Source: Pigmentiphaga sp. H8
Lineage (GTDB): Bacteria > Pseudomonadota > Gammaproteobacteria > Burkholderiales > Burkholderiaceae_B
NCBI RefSeq assembly: GCF_003854895.1
Contig: NZ_CP033966.1
Coordinates: forward strand, 1,302,001-1,366,000
Length of the DNA stretch: 64,000 bases
Direction of reading: 5' to 3'
In this document: positions 51,504 to 60,992 of the stretch, one piece after another
How positions within the stretch are numbered: position 1 is the first letter of the stretch
Layout: every line of letters begins with the position of its first letter
Translations under genes and position numbers: made by a program
Notes under the pieces: generated by a model
What the model saw: only the letters and a program-made list of their open reading frames with translations
Databases searched by the model: none
Told to the model about the DNA's origin: nothing

Positions 51504-52043
51504 ATGGATGCCGTCAACACTTCACCGTCGCCTCAGTCCATATCGACGCTGTACAGCGAGAACCAGCGGTGGCTACAGGACTGGCTGCGGCGCAAGCTGG
51601 GCGATACGCACATGGCCGCCGATTTCGCCCAGGACACCTTCCTGCGGATACTGGCGGGCGTGGCGAAAGGGCAGTTGCCGGTGCTGCATGAACCGCGCCA
51701 CTACCTCGTCACCATCGCCAATCGCGTCATGGTCGACCATTTCCGGCGCCAGGCGCTGGAGCGGGCGTGGCTGGACGCGCTGGCGCTTGCTCCCGAACCC
51801 GTCCAGTTCTCGCCCGAGACGCAACTGGCCGCGATCGAAACGCTGTGCGAGATCGACGCGATGCTGCAAGGGTTGGGCGCGAAGCCGCGGCAAGCCTTCC
51901 TGATGTCGCAGCTCGAGGGACTGGGCTATGCCGAGATCGCCCTGCGCCTGGAGGTCACGGTAAGTTCCGTCAAGAAGTACATGGCTCGTGCAACGGAGCA
52001 ATGCCTGCTCTTCCTGGTGCGGGCGGGCGAGTTCTCCACGTGA
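51504..52043 (+). CDS. FecI/HurI-type ECF sigma factor
   Basis: 179 residues. Region 2 (LYSENQRWLQDWLRRKLGDTHMAADFAQDTFLRILAG) and region 4 (LCEIDAMLQGLGAKPRQAFLMSQLEGLGYAEIALRLEVTVSSVKKYMARATEQCLLF) are both complete. FecI-type factors transcribe iron or heme receptor genes when the surface signal is received. A Fur-box-like sequence precedes it, and its stop overlaps the fecR-like gene start (GTGA). The analogous HurI of Bordetella drives the heme receptor BhuR. Confidence 0.9.
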   Translation: MDAVNTSPSPQSISTLYSENQRWLQDWLRRKLGDTHMAADFAQDTFLRILAGVAKGQLPVLHEPRHYLVTIANRVMVDHFRRQALERAWLDALALAPEPVQFSPETQLAAIETLCEIDAMLQGLGAKPRQAFLMSQLEGLGYAEIALRLEVTVSSVKKYMARATEQCLLFLVRAGEFST

Positions 52044-53011
52044 CGGTGGCCGGCCCGGCGGGTGCCGTTTCCGCCCCTCGTCTGCTGGCGCTGCGCGAGG
52101 CCGCGCAATGGCATGCGCAATTGTGCGCGGAACCGCCGGATGCCGCGCAGCGCGAACGATGGGCCCAATGGCACGATGGCAATGCCGACAACAAGTGGGC
52201 CTGGGACCAGCTCGAACGGCTGCAACGCCGGTTGGGCAGCGTGCCGGGCAAGATGTCGGCGGCGGCGCTGGACCTGGCCGGATCGCGGGCAGGCAGCCGC
52301 CGAGCCATGCTGCGGGGCCTGGGCGGGCTGGCCATGCTTGGCGGGGGACTGCTGGTGGCCCGGCAGCCGGTGTTTTCCAGCGCCGACTATCAGGCGGCCA
52401 AGGGCGAGATCCTCCCCCTCGTGCTCGAGGACGGCACGCGTCTGGTCCTCGACAGCCAGGCCGCCGTCGACGTCCGTTTCGACGCTACCCAGCGCCTGGT
52501 CTGGCTGCGGACCGGCAACGTGCTGGTCGAAACGGCCGCCGATCCGGCGCGGCGTCCGTTCCGGGTCGGGACCCTCCATGGCCTGGCAACGTCGGTCGGG
52601 ACACGCTACACCGTCCGGCTGGAGGCGCGCGTCACGCGGGTCGCCGTGCTCGAACATGCGGTCCTGCTGCATCCCGCCCGGGCGTCCGCGCCGGCGCGCC
52701 TGATCCACGCGGGGCAGGAGGCCGTCATGTCGGAGCGGGAAGTCCAGGCAGTGGCCCGGGCCGATCCCGCGCGAGCGCTATGGGCCAAGGGCGTGCTGGT
52801 CGTTTCCGACTGGCCGCTGGGCGACGTGGTCGCGGAGCTGGCCCGTTACCGCCCCGGTTGGCTGGGCTGTGATCCGGCCGTCGCCGGCTATCGGGTCTCC
52901 GGCTCGTTTCCCCTGAAAGACAGCGATGCCGCGCTGGCCGCCCTGCGGCGCACCTTTCCGGTGGAGGTCCGGCGCCGGACCCGCTATTGGACGCGGATCG
53001 TCCGCCGCTAG
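52040..53011 (+). CDS. FecR/HurR-type anti-sigma factor
   Basis: 323 residues from GTG 52040, overlapping the sigma gene stop. N-terminal DUF4880 region (ALREAAQWHAQLCAEPPDAAQRERWAQWHDGNADNKWAWDQL), one membrane helix (AMLRGLGGLAMLGGGLLVARQPVF, about residues 85-108), then the periplasmic FecR domain (GEILPLVLEDGTRLVLDSQAAVDVRFDATQRLVWLRTGNVLVETA) and a C-terminal STN-like tail (LAALRRTFPVEVRRRTRYW). It carries the signal from the receptor's STN domain to the sigma factor. Confidence 0.9.
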   Translation: MTVAGPAGAVSAPRLLALREAAQWHAQLCAEPPDAAQRERWAQWHDGNADNKWAWDQLERLQRRLGSVPGKMSAAALDLAGSRAGSRRAMLRGLGGLAMLGGGLLVARQPVFSSADYQAAKGEILPLVLEDGTRLVLDSQAAVDVRFDATQRLVWLRTGNVLVETAADPARRPFRVGTLHGLATSVGTRYTVRLEARVTRVAVLEHAVLLHPARASAPARLIHAGQEAVMSEREVQAVARADPARALWAKGVLVVSDWPLGDVVAELARYRPGWLGCDPAVAGYRVSGSFPLKDSDAALAALRRTFPVEVRRRTRYWTRIVRR

Positions 53012-53109
53012 CGGGCCGCGGCCTTTTTTTCCGGGTGATTGTCCTTTTGAGCGCGTTCGTTCGACTCCCTATCAGGAGCACGTATTTCACGAACGTCTTG
53101 GGCGAAAGG

Positions 53110-55881
53110 ATGACCATGTTGCAGGGCCGCGCGTGCGCGTTCCGGCGCACTCTCGCGCGTCGGTTGTTGTGGAGCTTGATGCTGGCGGCCAGCCTGCCGG
53201 CGATGATGCCGACGGGCACCGCCGTGGCGGCCGAGGCGCGCCACTACGAGGTGCCGGCCGGACCGCTGGGGGCGGCGCTCAGCCAGTTCGCGGGCATGGC
53301 GGGCGTGGTGCTGTCGTTCGATGCCTCCTGGCTGGCCGGCATGCGCAGCCCCGGGCTGCGCGGAATGTTCACGGTGCAGCAGGGCTTCAACACCTTGCTG
53401 GAGGCCAGCGGCTTCGAGGCCGTCCATGACGCGGGCATCTATTCCCTGCGGCGCAGCTCGATCGGCCAATCGATGTTGCCGACCATCACGGTCGAGGGCA
53501 CGCGCGACCAGGATCCCAAGGACGAGACCTACCGGACCGCCGGTTCTCGCAGCGTGCTGACCCGCGAAGACATCGAGCGCAATCGCGGCACGTCGGTGGG
53601 CGACATCTTCCGCGACACGCCCGGCGTGCTGGTGGGCGAGCTTCGCAACAGCGGCGGACTGGACATCAACATCCGCGGCATGCAGGGGCAGGGCAGGGTG
53701 CCCGTCCTGGTGGACGGCGCCCGCCAGGAAACCACGGTATACCGGGGATACTCCGGCGCGGTCTCGCGCAGCTACATCGATCCCGACCTGATCGGCGGCA
53801 TCCAGATCGACAAGGGCCCGACCCTGTCGGCCGAAGGCACCGGCGCCACCGGCGGGCTGGTCAGCATGCGGACCATCAAGGCCGAAGACATCGTGCGGCC
53901 CGGCCAGGATTTCGGCCTGCGCGTGCGCGGGCAGGCCATCGGCAACAACAGCGGCTCGCCCGTGGCGGCCGATACGCCGGCCGGGCTGTATACCGGCGGC
54001 ACGCTGGGCGTTGCGCCGGTCTACCGCACCGATTGCGTGACGGCCGCCGCCTGCTCCGGGCGATACGCCCTGCCCGAGGAATGGGGCAACCCCGAGGGGC
54101 TGGACCGGCCCGGCACCTTCCGGCCCAGGAGCTATGCCGGCAGCCTGGCCATCGCCAAGCGCTGGGAGAAATTCGATCTGGTCGCGGCCTATGCGCAACG
54201 CGAGCAAGGCAATTACTACGCCGGCGCGCACGGCCCCTCGGCTTGGGTCGATGTTTCGAACCGGCGCAAATTGCCGTTCTATACCGAGGTTCGCCCCGAG
54301 GTCCGCGGGGCTTCGTATTTCCAGGCCGGCGAGCGCATTCCCGGCACCAACTACGAAAGCAGGTCCGCGCTGCTCAAGGGCACCGTCTACCTGCCGCAGG
54401 ACCAGGAGCTCGAACTGAGCTACCTGCGCTATCGCAGCGTGTACAGCGAGATCATGCCTTCGCAGATCGTCCGTTTCGCCAACTTCGCGCCGATCACGCA
54501 GCCACGCAACAGCGACGTCACCGTCGACACCTACAGCAGCCGCTACCACTGGAATCCGGCCGGCATGCCCCTGCTGGACCTGCGCGCCAATCTTTGGCAC
54601 ACCCGCACTCGCGCCACCAACAACAGCCCCAGCGCGACCCAGCCCGATCTCTACAACAACGAGCGCGAGAAATACCGGCGCTGGGGGCTGACCCTGGAGA
54701 ACACCTCCAGCCTGGATCATCGCGCCTGGGGCGAAAGCCAGTTGCGCTATGGCGTGGCCGGACAATGGGAGGATGTCGGCACCACGCCCCTGGCGCCGGA
54801 CTTCCGGGGACTTGCGGGGAGGCAGGGCAGCCGCGACGAATACAGCGCGTTCGTGGCCTGGCTGTACAAGCCCGTGGAAACGGTGGCCCTGGACGTGGGC
54901 GTGCGCCATACCCGTTTCAAGTCGCATGACGACAAGCCCATCACGGTCCACGACCCGCAGAGCCCGAACTGCGTGGATGCCAATGGCGATGGCGCCTGCG
55001 ATCCGCTGCCCAACCGCAACAAGCAAAGCGGCACCGCGCCGGTCATCAGCCTGAGCTGGGAGCCGGGCAAGCACGGCCTGCAGTTCTACGGCCGTTATGC
55101 CGAGGCCTACCGCATGCCCAGCCTGTTCGAGAGCACCTCCGGCTTTTCGTTCGATGCCGCGCCCGACGTCATCCTCAAGCCCGAACACACCAGAAGCAAG
55201 GAAGTCGGCGTCAACTATCTCAAGGACGGCATCCTGGCTGGCCGCGACAGATTGCGCCTGAAGCTGGCCTACTTTCGCAACCACACCAAGGACTACCTGA
55301 CGCGTACGACTCCCAACCTGTGGGAAGAGGGCGGCGCGGGCGGCGAGCTGAGCCAGGCCTCCAACTTCACCATGCGCAACATCGACAGCGCGACCTTCAA
55401 CGGGCTGGAGTTGTCGGGTTCGTACGACCTGGGCGTGGTGTTCACGCAATTCGGCGCCACCAAATACAACAAGATCGAGATCTGCCATACCGGCAGCTAT
55501 CGGGCCGAGCGCTGCAACGACTACGGTATCGCCGGCAGCTACATCAACAACATGGTGCCGCCCAAGTGGCACGGCAGCATCACCCTGGGGGCGCGCCTGC
55601 TGGACTACCGGCTCGTACTGGGCGTGCGCGGCACCTTCATGGGCCGGCGCACCAATGCGCCGCGATACAACGACGACACCCAGCGCAGCTTCCTTTCCAT
55701 CGTGCCCTGGCATGCCTACCGGGTGTTCGACCTGTTCGCCAGCTACCGGGTCAACGATCGCGTCAGCATCGATTTCAACCTCGACAACATCACCGACCGC
55801 TATTACCTCGACGCCCTGAGCCTGGGACTGATCCCCGCCCCGGGTCGCACGGCGCGAGTCAGCGTGACCTTGAGGTATTGA
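53110..55881 (+). CDS. TonB-dependent receptor with N-terminal STN signalling domain
   Basis: 923 residues. Signal peptide (about residues 1-41), STN domain (residues 45-112, AARHYEVPAGPLGAALSQFAG to LRRSS), TonB box near residues 124-130 (PTITVEG), plug (SRSVLTREDIERNRGTSVGDIFRDTPGVLVGE) and a 22-strand barrel ending in ITDRYYLDALSLGLIPAPGRTARVSVTLRY with a terminal aromatic. STN domains bind FecR-type anti-sigma factors, so ligand binding should trigger the sigma factor. Start ATG 53110 or 53116 (MLQGRA); a long hydrophilic extension before it is not signal-like. Heme or a heme-hemophore complex is a guess from context. Confidence 0.9.
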   Translation: MTMLQGRACAFRRTLARRLLWSLMLAASLPAMMPTGTAVAAEARHYEVPAGPLGAALSQFAGMAGVVLSFDASWLAGMRSPGLRGMFTVQQGFNTLLEASGFEAVHDAGIYSLRRSSIGQSMLPTITVEGTRDQDPKDETYRTAGSRSVLTREDIERNRGTSVGDIFRDTPGVLVGELRNSGGLDINIRGMQGQGRVPVLVDGARQETTVYRGYSGAVSRSYIDPDLIGGIQIDKGPTLSAEGTGATGGLVSMRTIKAEDIVRPGQDFGLRVRGQAIGNNSGSPVAADTPAGLYTGGTLGVAPVYRTDCVTAAACSGRYALPEEWGNPEGLDRPGTFRPRSYAGSLAIAKRWEKFDLVAAYAQREQGNYYAGAHGPSAWVDVSNRRKLPFYTEVRPEVRGASYFQAGERIPGTNYESRSALLKGTVYLPQDQELELSYLRYRSVYSEIMPSQIVRFANFAPITQPRNSDVTVDTYSSRYHWNPAGMPLLDLRANLWHTRTRATNNSPSATQPDLYNNEREKYRRWGLTLENTSSLDHRAWGESQLRYGVAGQWEDVGTTPLAPDFRGLAGRQGSRDEYSAFVAWLYKPVETVALDVGVRHTRFKSHDDKPITVHDPQSPNCVDANGDGACDPLPNRNKQSGTAPVISLSWEPGKHGLQFYGRYAEAYRMPSLFESTSGFSFDAAPDVILKPEHTRSKEVGVNYLKDGILAGRDRLRLKLAYFRNHTKDYLTRTTPNLWEEGGAGGELSQASNFTMRNIDSATFNGLELSGSYDLGVVFTQFGATKYNKIEICHTGSYRAERCNDYGIAGSYINNMVPPKWHGSITLGARLLDYRLVLGVRGTFMGRRTNAPRYNDDTQRSFLSIVPWHAYRVFDLFASYRVNDRVSIDFNLDNITDRYYLDALSLGLIPAPGRTARVSVTLRY

Positions 55882-55923
55882 GACCTTGGATATTCCATTC
55901 AACCACCAGAGGGTTCCACAGCC

Positions 55924-58425
55924 ATGATTCTTTCCTTGCGCAACCTCAGAGCGGGGCTGGCGGGCATCGCCGTCATGCTGCTTGCCGCATGCGGCGGTGG
56001 AGATGGCGGCGGCGCCGGCTCCGGCACCGCGCGGCCCACCGCCATCGCCACCGCCGACCGGACCAGCGTGCCCATCGGCACGGCCGTCACGCTCGACGGC
56101 AGCGCCAGCACCACGCCCAATGGCGGCACGCTGAGCTATGCGTGGACCTTGTCGGCCAAACCCGAGGGCAGCGGCGCGGTATTGTCCAACAAGGCCAGCG
56201 CCAGGCCGACCTTGACCCCGGACCTGCCGGGCGACTACGCGGCCGACCTGATCGTCAGCGACGGCACGTCCAGCGGCAGCGCGCGCGTGACCATCACGGC
56301 GACCAGCGTCAATCCGCTGGCAGTGGCCATTCCCGCGGAACAGACGGTATTGCGCGGCGCCACCGTCGTGCTGGACGGCAGCCACAGCCTCGCGCCCACC
56401 GGCGCGGCCGTGGGCGAGCTGCGGTATCAATGGACCCTGGTCGAGCAACCCGACAATGAGCTGATCACCGCCCTGAGAGACGCGACCAGCGCGAAGGCGA
56501 GTTTCCTTGCCGACCGGGTCGGCATCTACCGCGCCAGTCTCGTCGTGCGCCATGGAGACAAGACCAGCGAGCCGGCCGACGTCAGGATCACCGTCAATAC
56601 CGGCAACAGCCTGCCGGTCGTTTCCATCACCGCGCCGGCGGATGCCGCGTACGACCGCAACGGCTACCTGGTCTTTGCCGGCACGCTGCGCCGGCCCGTG
56701 GTGCTCGACGGCAGCGGCAGCAAGGATCCCGACGGCGATGCGCTGGGCTACCGCTGGCGTTTCCCGACCACCGCCGCCATTCCGGTCGGCAGCAAGGCCA
56801 CGATCGCCAATGCCGATAGCGCCAAGGCCGAATTCGTTCCCGACGTCGTCGGCAAGTACACCTTCGACTTCATGGCGTACGACGGACACGCCGCCACCAC
56901 GCAGCGCGTGATCGTGAACGTCGCGAAAGCCGCGGACGATACCGTCAATACCGCTCCGGTGGCCGGCATCTCGGGCACCGGCGAATGCGAGCTCGGCGGC
57001 ACCTCCATCTACTACCCCTATTGCACGATTGCCGCCTATGCCTCCCACGATCCTGAAGGCGATCCGCTGACCTACCAGTGGACCTACTGGAACCAGGCCA
57101 CCCCGGGCGAGCGGCTGACGTCGACGGCCAGCTCCGTGGTGCTGGATGGCAGCAAGACGGGCAACTGGCGGTTCGAGCTCGTCGTCAGCGACGGCAAGCT
57201 GGACAGCGCGGTCGCGGACTATGCGCTCAGCATCAAGACGGGCGCCAATGTCGCACCGGTGGCCAGCGCCAAGGTGGACGTGGCCAAGATCCTGGTCGGC
57301 CAGACCATCACCTTCGACGGCAGTGCCAGCTCCGACAAGAACGGCGACCAGCTTTTCTACACCTGGACCCTGGAGCGCCCGGCCGGCAGCAGCGCCGTGC
57401 TGACCCAGAGCCAGAACGATCCCACCGCCAGCGTGGTGGCCGATAAGCCCGGTCCGTACATCGCCTTTCTGCAGGTCAAGGATTCCAAGGGAGCGATCAG
57501 CAACCGGGTGGGGGCGACGACCAGCGCCAGCGCCTTCGCCAAGGTGGGCAACAACCCGCCGGTACTGACGCGCCTTTCGCTTCAGAATCACTACATCTGG
57601 TATCCGAACGGCAATGGCGGCCTGGACAGCGGAACCACGCCGGGCCAGCCGGTGATCGCCGAGTCCGCCCCGATGTTTCTTACCTCGAACGTCCAATACA
57701 TGTTCGACCCGGATCAGGACTCGCCGCTGTACTACGACATTTCTGTCATCAAGCAGCCCGAAGGCGCCAATTTCCCTTCCTATTCGTGCTCGACGGCCGC
57801 CGGGGAAAAGTGCCACCCCAATGGAAACGGCTTCGACCTTGCCGTGCCCGGCGAGTACGTGGTGGAGGCAAGGATCAGCGACGGGGTCGCCGTTTCCGAC
57901 CCCAAACGCGTGGCTTTCACGGTCATCAAGGGACGTGAGAACTACCCGACGCTACTGCTGGAGCGGCTCCTGGCCAATGACCGCGATTCGGACGTGGAAG
58001 GCAACATCCAGTTGTTCTTTCCCTTCACGGCCGCCGCGAATGCGCGCTTCAGCAATGTCCAGCCGGTGGAAAGCGGCGCTACGTCATTGGCCGTCGAACG
58101 CTTTCGCCTGACGGCCTTCGACCGCGACTACACCATCGTGGACCTGGGCACGTCCTCGGTGGTCGAGGGCTATCAGCCCGTCTTCAACGGTCTTCGGAAC
58201 AACCAGGTGATTCGCAAGGGCGACTCGGTGGAGTTTTCCCTGGAGCGTCCGCCCATCGCCAATGAAGCACAGCTCCATGCCGCATGGACGGCGTTGGGCA
58301 ATACGGCCGAGGGCAATGCGGAGGGAGCGCGCCTGCAAAAGATCGTGGATGCCTATCAGTTCACGTGGTCCTTCCGGGTTGCGGAAAAGGAAGGCTACAC
58401 CTTGCATCGGGGGCCGCTCAATTGA
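55924..58425 (+). CDS. multi-PKD-domain lipoprotein
   Basis: 833 residues. Lipobox at Cys23 (AVMLLAACGGG), then a glycine-rich linker and about five PKD repeats, each with the V-x-LDGSxSxDPDGDxLxYxW-type start (for example VTLDGSASTTPNGGTLSYAW, VVLDGSGSKDPDGDALGYRW, ITFDGSASSDKNGDQLFYTW). The C-terminal third (after residue 540) is unlike PKD and contains Tyr- and Asn-rich stretches. Lies 42 bases after the receptor gene. Probably surface exposed or periplasmic, binding a polymer or the receptor; function unknown. Confidence 0.8.
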   Translation: MILSLRNLRAGLAGIAVMLLAACGGGDGGGAGSGTARPTAIATADRTSVPIGTAVTLDGSASTTPNGGTLSYAWTLSAKPEGSGAVLSNKASARPTLTPDLPGDYAADLIVSDGTSSGSARVTITATSVNPLAVAIPAEQTVLRGATVVLDGSHSLAPTGAAVGELRYQWTLVEQPDNELITALRDATSAKASFLADRVGIYRASLVVRHGDKTSEPADVRITVNTGNSLPVVSITAPADAAYDRNGYLVFAGTLRRPVVLDGSGSKDPDGDALGYRWRFPTTAAIPVGSKATIANADSAKAEFVPDVVGKYTFDFMAYDGHAATTQRVIVNVAKAADDTVNTAPVAGISGTGECELGGTSIYYPYCTIAAYASHDPEGDPLTYQWTYWNQATPGERLTSTASSVVLDGSKTGNWRFELVVSDGKLDSAVADYALSIKTGANVAPVASAKVDVAKILVGQTITFDGSASSDKNGDQLFYTWTLERPAGSSAVLTQSQNDPTASVVADKPGPYIAFLQVKDSKGAISNRVGATTSASAFAKVGNNPPVLTRLSLQNHYIWYPNGNGGLDSGTTPGQPVIAESAPMFLTSNVQYMFDPDQDSPLYYDISVIKQPEGANFPSYSCSTAAGEKCHPNGNGFDLAVPGEYVVEARISDGVAVSDPKRVAFTVIKGRENYPTLLLERLLANDRDSDVEGNIQLFFPFTAAANARFSNVQPVESGATSLAVERFRLTAFDRDYTIVDLGTSSVVEGYQPVFNGLRNNQVIRKGDSVEFSLERPPIANEAQLHAAWTALGNTAEGNAEGARLQKIVDAYQFTWSFRVAEKEGYTLHRGPLN

Positions 58426-58450
58426 ACGTTCGCGGCCGACTGGGGAGGCC

Positions 58451-58474
58451 GCGGCCCGGCGGGCGCCGGGCCGC
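58451..58474 (+). promoter_or_regulatory. strong hairpin between lipoprotein and secreted-protein genes
   Basis: GCGGCCCGGC (58451-58460), GGGC loop, GCCGGGCCGC (58465-58474): a perfect 10-base stem in the 112-base gap. No U tract. It may be an mRNA 3'-end or 5'-stabilising element letting the downstream small secreted protein be made in larger amounts. Confidence 0.4.
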
Positions 58475-58537
58475 CTGTCCGCGGCATTCCGCCACGGGCG
58501 TCCCGTGTGCCTGGCACACATCCAAGGAGTGATGATC

Positions 58538-59377
58538 ATGAAGCAAGCACTGATTGCACTGGCCATTCTCGCCGTCTCCGGCGCGGCACAGGCGCAGACC
58601 TACGAGGTCGTGAGCGACAAGGCGGGCGTGGTGAATCTCGTCAACCTCGGACCCACCACCGTGGGTGGATTCCATGGCCCGATCGGCGCGCCGGGCATCG
58701 CGGCCGCCGGCACCAGCGACTACATCAGCCTGCAAAGCATCGAGTCGTTCACCCACGTCTCCGCGCTGGACCAGACCCTGGCCGGCACCAGCACCAACTG
58801 GGTCTTCACCTACCATCAGTTGGCGCCCGGCTTCATCCATACCGAGCCGGAACACGAGGGAGAGGAACCGCTGGCGGTCGGCCTGGACGGCATCAAGATT
58901 CCCGGCCTGGCCAAGAGCGTCTACTTCGGCATCGCCAGCGCGGATTCCGCCACGCCCGGCCTGGTCGACCACCAGGCGTGGTACGTGGGCGACAAGAAGG
59001 ACCGCGTCCTGCCGTCGTCGTCGACCGACTATGTAGGCGTGGCCCTGGTGGCCACCCCGAGCACCGCCGTCAACGCACCGAGCGTCCTGCCTGGCCAGTT
59101 GACGGTGTCGTCGGGCGCCACATCCATTTCGGGGCAATTCACCGCGGGGAGCGGCACGGGCAAGAAAACGCTGGAAATCGCCGCTACCGGCGGCGCGGTT
59201 TTCAGCGGGACTGCCAAGTACTACGTGGGCACGACCGCTCCGGGCGCGACGAACGGCACCAGCCAGGGCCAATTCTTCGGTGATGCCGGCGCGAACGCCA
59301 GCGCGCTGGCCGGGGTTGCCAGCGGCACCTATCTCGGCACGGGCTATGTCGCTTCTTTCGGCGCGCGCCAGAAGTAA
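58538..59377 (+). CDS. secreted TbpB-like/hemophilin-like protein, predicted Slam substrate
   Basis: 279 residues from ATG 58538, AAGGAG correctly spaced. Type I signal peptide cut near residue 19 (AILAVSGAAQAQ), no lipobox, so a soluble exported protein. The last 36 residues (244-279) contain GQFFGDAGANASALAG and end SFGARQK. This resembles the GxFFGPxAxExGG...FGAKR end of TbpB-type beta-barrel domains and hemophilins exported by Slam proteins. His46, 73, 93, 101, 106 and 145 are available to bind heme or metal. The next gene encodes a Slam. Function inferred from fold and context. Confidence 0.7.
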   Translation: MKQALIALAILAVSGAAQAQTYEVVSDKAGVVNLVNLGPTTVGGFHGPIGAPGIAAAGTSDYISLQSIESFTHVSALDQTLAGTSTNWVFTYHQLAPGFIHTEPEHEGEEPLAVGLDGIKIPGLAKSVYFGIASADSATPGLVDHQAWYVGDKKDRVLPSSSTDYVGVALVATPSTAVNAPSVLPGQLTVSSGATSISGQFTAGSGTGKKTLEIAATGGAVFSGTAKYYVGTTAPGATNGTSQGQFFGDAGANASALAGVASGTYLGTGYVASFGARQK

Positions 59378-59410
59378 GCGGCACCCGTCTTTCCTGATGT
59401 CCACCAAAAA

Positions 59411-59474
59411 AGAAACCGCCGCCTGAGACGTTGGCGTGTGGTTTCTCCAGGCCCCGCTTTCGGATGGGGCCTGG
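59411..59474 (+). promoter_or_regulatory. two hairpins before the Slam gene
   Basis: AGAAACC (59411-59417) pairs with GGTTTCT (59440-59446), and CCAGGCCCC (59447-59455) pairs with GGGGCCTGG (59466-59474). They fill most of the 120-base gap before the Slam gene. An A-run precedes them. They could attenuate Slam expression relative to its substrate. Confidence 0.4.
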
Positions 59475-59497
59475 TCGACTGGTATCGCGCCGGCCCC

Positions 59498-60958
59498 ATG
59501 ACCGTTTCATTTCCTCGCTTTCTCCGCTGGACCGCCTGGCTGTGGTGCCTGGGCCTGGGCTCCGCCTGGGCCCAGCAGGACACGGCTGACCGGCTCTGGC
59601 AGGGTGCCGAGCAGCAATCCCGGCAAATCCGCCGCCAGGCCGCGCCGTCCCGTCCCGATGGCCAGGGAGGCTGGGTCCACGAGTCCATGCTGTCGGCCTG
59701 GCAGGTTCCCGAAGCCCGGGTAGGGCAGCTTACGCTCGCGATCCTGAACGCCGTCAATCAGCACGACTGGTTCGGCGCGGACCGGCTGCTGCGCCAGTAC
59801 CAACAGGTTCCCAGGCACGATCCGGCACTGTTCACGTTCGTTGAGGCCAGCCGCCTGGCGGCCCAGGGCGATCATGCCGACGCCATCGACCGCTACCGCC
59901 AGGTGCTGCAGGCAAACCCCTTGTTTACCCGAGGCGACCTGGACCTGGCACGCGTGCTGTTCATCGACAATCGCCTGCGCGATGCGCAGGCGATCTTCCA
60001 GCGGCTGCAGGCCCGGCCGCTTCCGCCGGAAATCGAGCGGCACGTCGCCGACTATCTGGCGGCCATCGAGCAGCGCACGCGCATGCGGATCACGCTGTCC
60101 CTGTCGGCGGTACGCGAGGACAATCTGAACAATGCTTCGACGATCGTGGATCCGTGCGCCCTGCGGTTCCTGGACGCATGCTTCGAGAACGTGCCGGGCC
60201 GCAAGGCCGCCGACACCGGCGCCTATTTCGAAGGCACCGTCAACAAGCTATGGCCGCTGGCGGGCAACCACGCCTTCATGCTGCGCAGCCTCAACTATGG
60301 CAACCGCTACCGGAACGAAGACGATTACGGCAACCTCGCATCGACCACTTACTTCGGTTACCAGTACGGGTCGGCGCGCAATCAGTTCCAGTTCCTGCCG
60401 CTGTTCGAATACGACCGCGAAGGCGGGCATAAGGCCTATCACGCCTTTGGTTTTCGAACCAGCATCAGCCGGCAGGTCAGCCCGCGCGCGATGCTCGAAG
60501 CCAGCTACGAATATAAGCATCGCCATTTTGCGCAGCGGCTGGAGAGCCTGCAAGGCGACTTTCGCAGCATAGGGCTGTTCGGGCAGTACGCCGTCCGCCC
60601 CGATCTTCTGGTGTACGGCAGCCTGTCCTGGCGCGAGAGCGAGGCGAACCTGGGCATCTTCGCCTACCGCGAAAAGAGCGCGCGTCTGGGAATCTACAAA
60701 TCGTTCGGCGGCAAGGTGGCGGTCAACATGGCCTACGGCTACCGCCAGCGGCAGGCGGACGAGGCCGTCGCGCTATTCGGGAAGCGCCAGCGAGACCACG
60801 AGGGCAGCCTGTACGTGAGCGTGTCGCTGCCGGGCTACGCCTGGCAGGGGATGACGCCCACCATGAGCTACGAGTACCGCAAGAATCGCAGCAGCATCCC
60901 GCACCTTCATACCTACGAGAAGAACCGCCTCACGCTGGGCTTCACCAAGGTTTTCTGA
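59498..60958 (+). CDS. Slam-type surface/secreted protein translocator (DUF560)
   Basis: 486 residues from ATG 59498. Signal peptide (WTAWLWCLGLGSAWAQ), an N-terminal helical TPR-like region (about residues 50-185, for example LLRQYQQVPRHDPALFTFVEASRLAAQGDHADAIDRYRQVLQANP) and a C-terminal 14-strand-type barrel beginning RITLSLSAVREDNLNNAST and ending YEKNRLTLGFTKVF with a terminal Phe. This is the Slam (surface lipoprotein assembly modifier) plan. Slams deliver TbpB-like lipoproteins or hemophilins across the outer membrane. Its substrate is most probably the protein encoded immediately upstream. Confidence 0.83.
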   Translation: MTVSFPRFLRWTAWLWCLGLGSAWAQQDTADRLWQGAEQQSRQIRRQAAPSRPDGQGGWVHESMLSAWQVPEARVGQLTLAILNAVNQHDWFGADRLLRQYQQVPRHDPALFTFVEASRLAAQGDHADAIDRYRQVLQANPLFTRGDLDLARVLFIDNRLRDAQAIFQRLQARPLPPEIERHVADYLAAIEQRTRMRITLSLSAVREDNLNNASTIVDPCALRFLDACFENVPGRKAADTGAYFEGTVNKLWPLAGNHAFMLRSLNYGNRYRNEDDYGNLASTTYFGYQYGSARNQFQFLPLFEYDREGGHKAYHAFGFRTSISRQVSPRAMLEASYEYKHRHFAQRLESLQGDFRSIGLFGQYAVRPDLLVYGSLSWRESEANLGIFAYREKSARLGIYKSFGGKVAVNMAYGYRQRQADEAVALFGKRQRDHEGSLYVSVSLPGYAWQGMTPTMSYEYRKNRSSIPHLHTYEKNRLTLGFTKVF

Positions 60959-60992
60959 CGATGCTTCAACACCCTTTAACGGAATCCCCAAC

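Noticed and set aside
53008..57816. A 1602-codon open frame on the minus strand opposite the TonB receptor and PKD lipoprotein genes.
   Set aside because: Its translation is rich in Arg, Gly, Ala, Asp and His with low-complexity repeats and no recognisable domain; it is a GC-rich antisense shadow of two clear genes.
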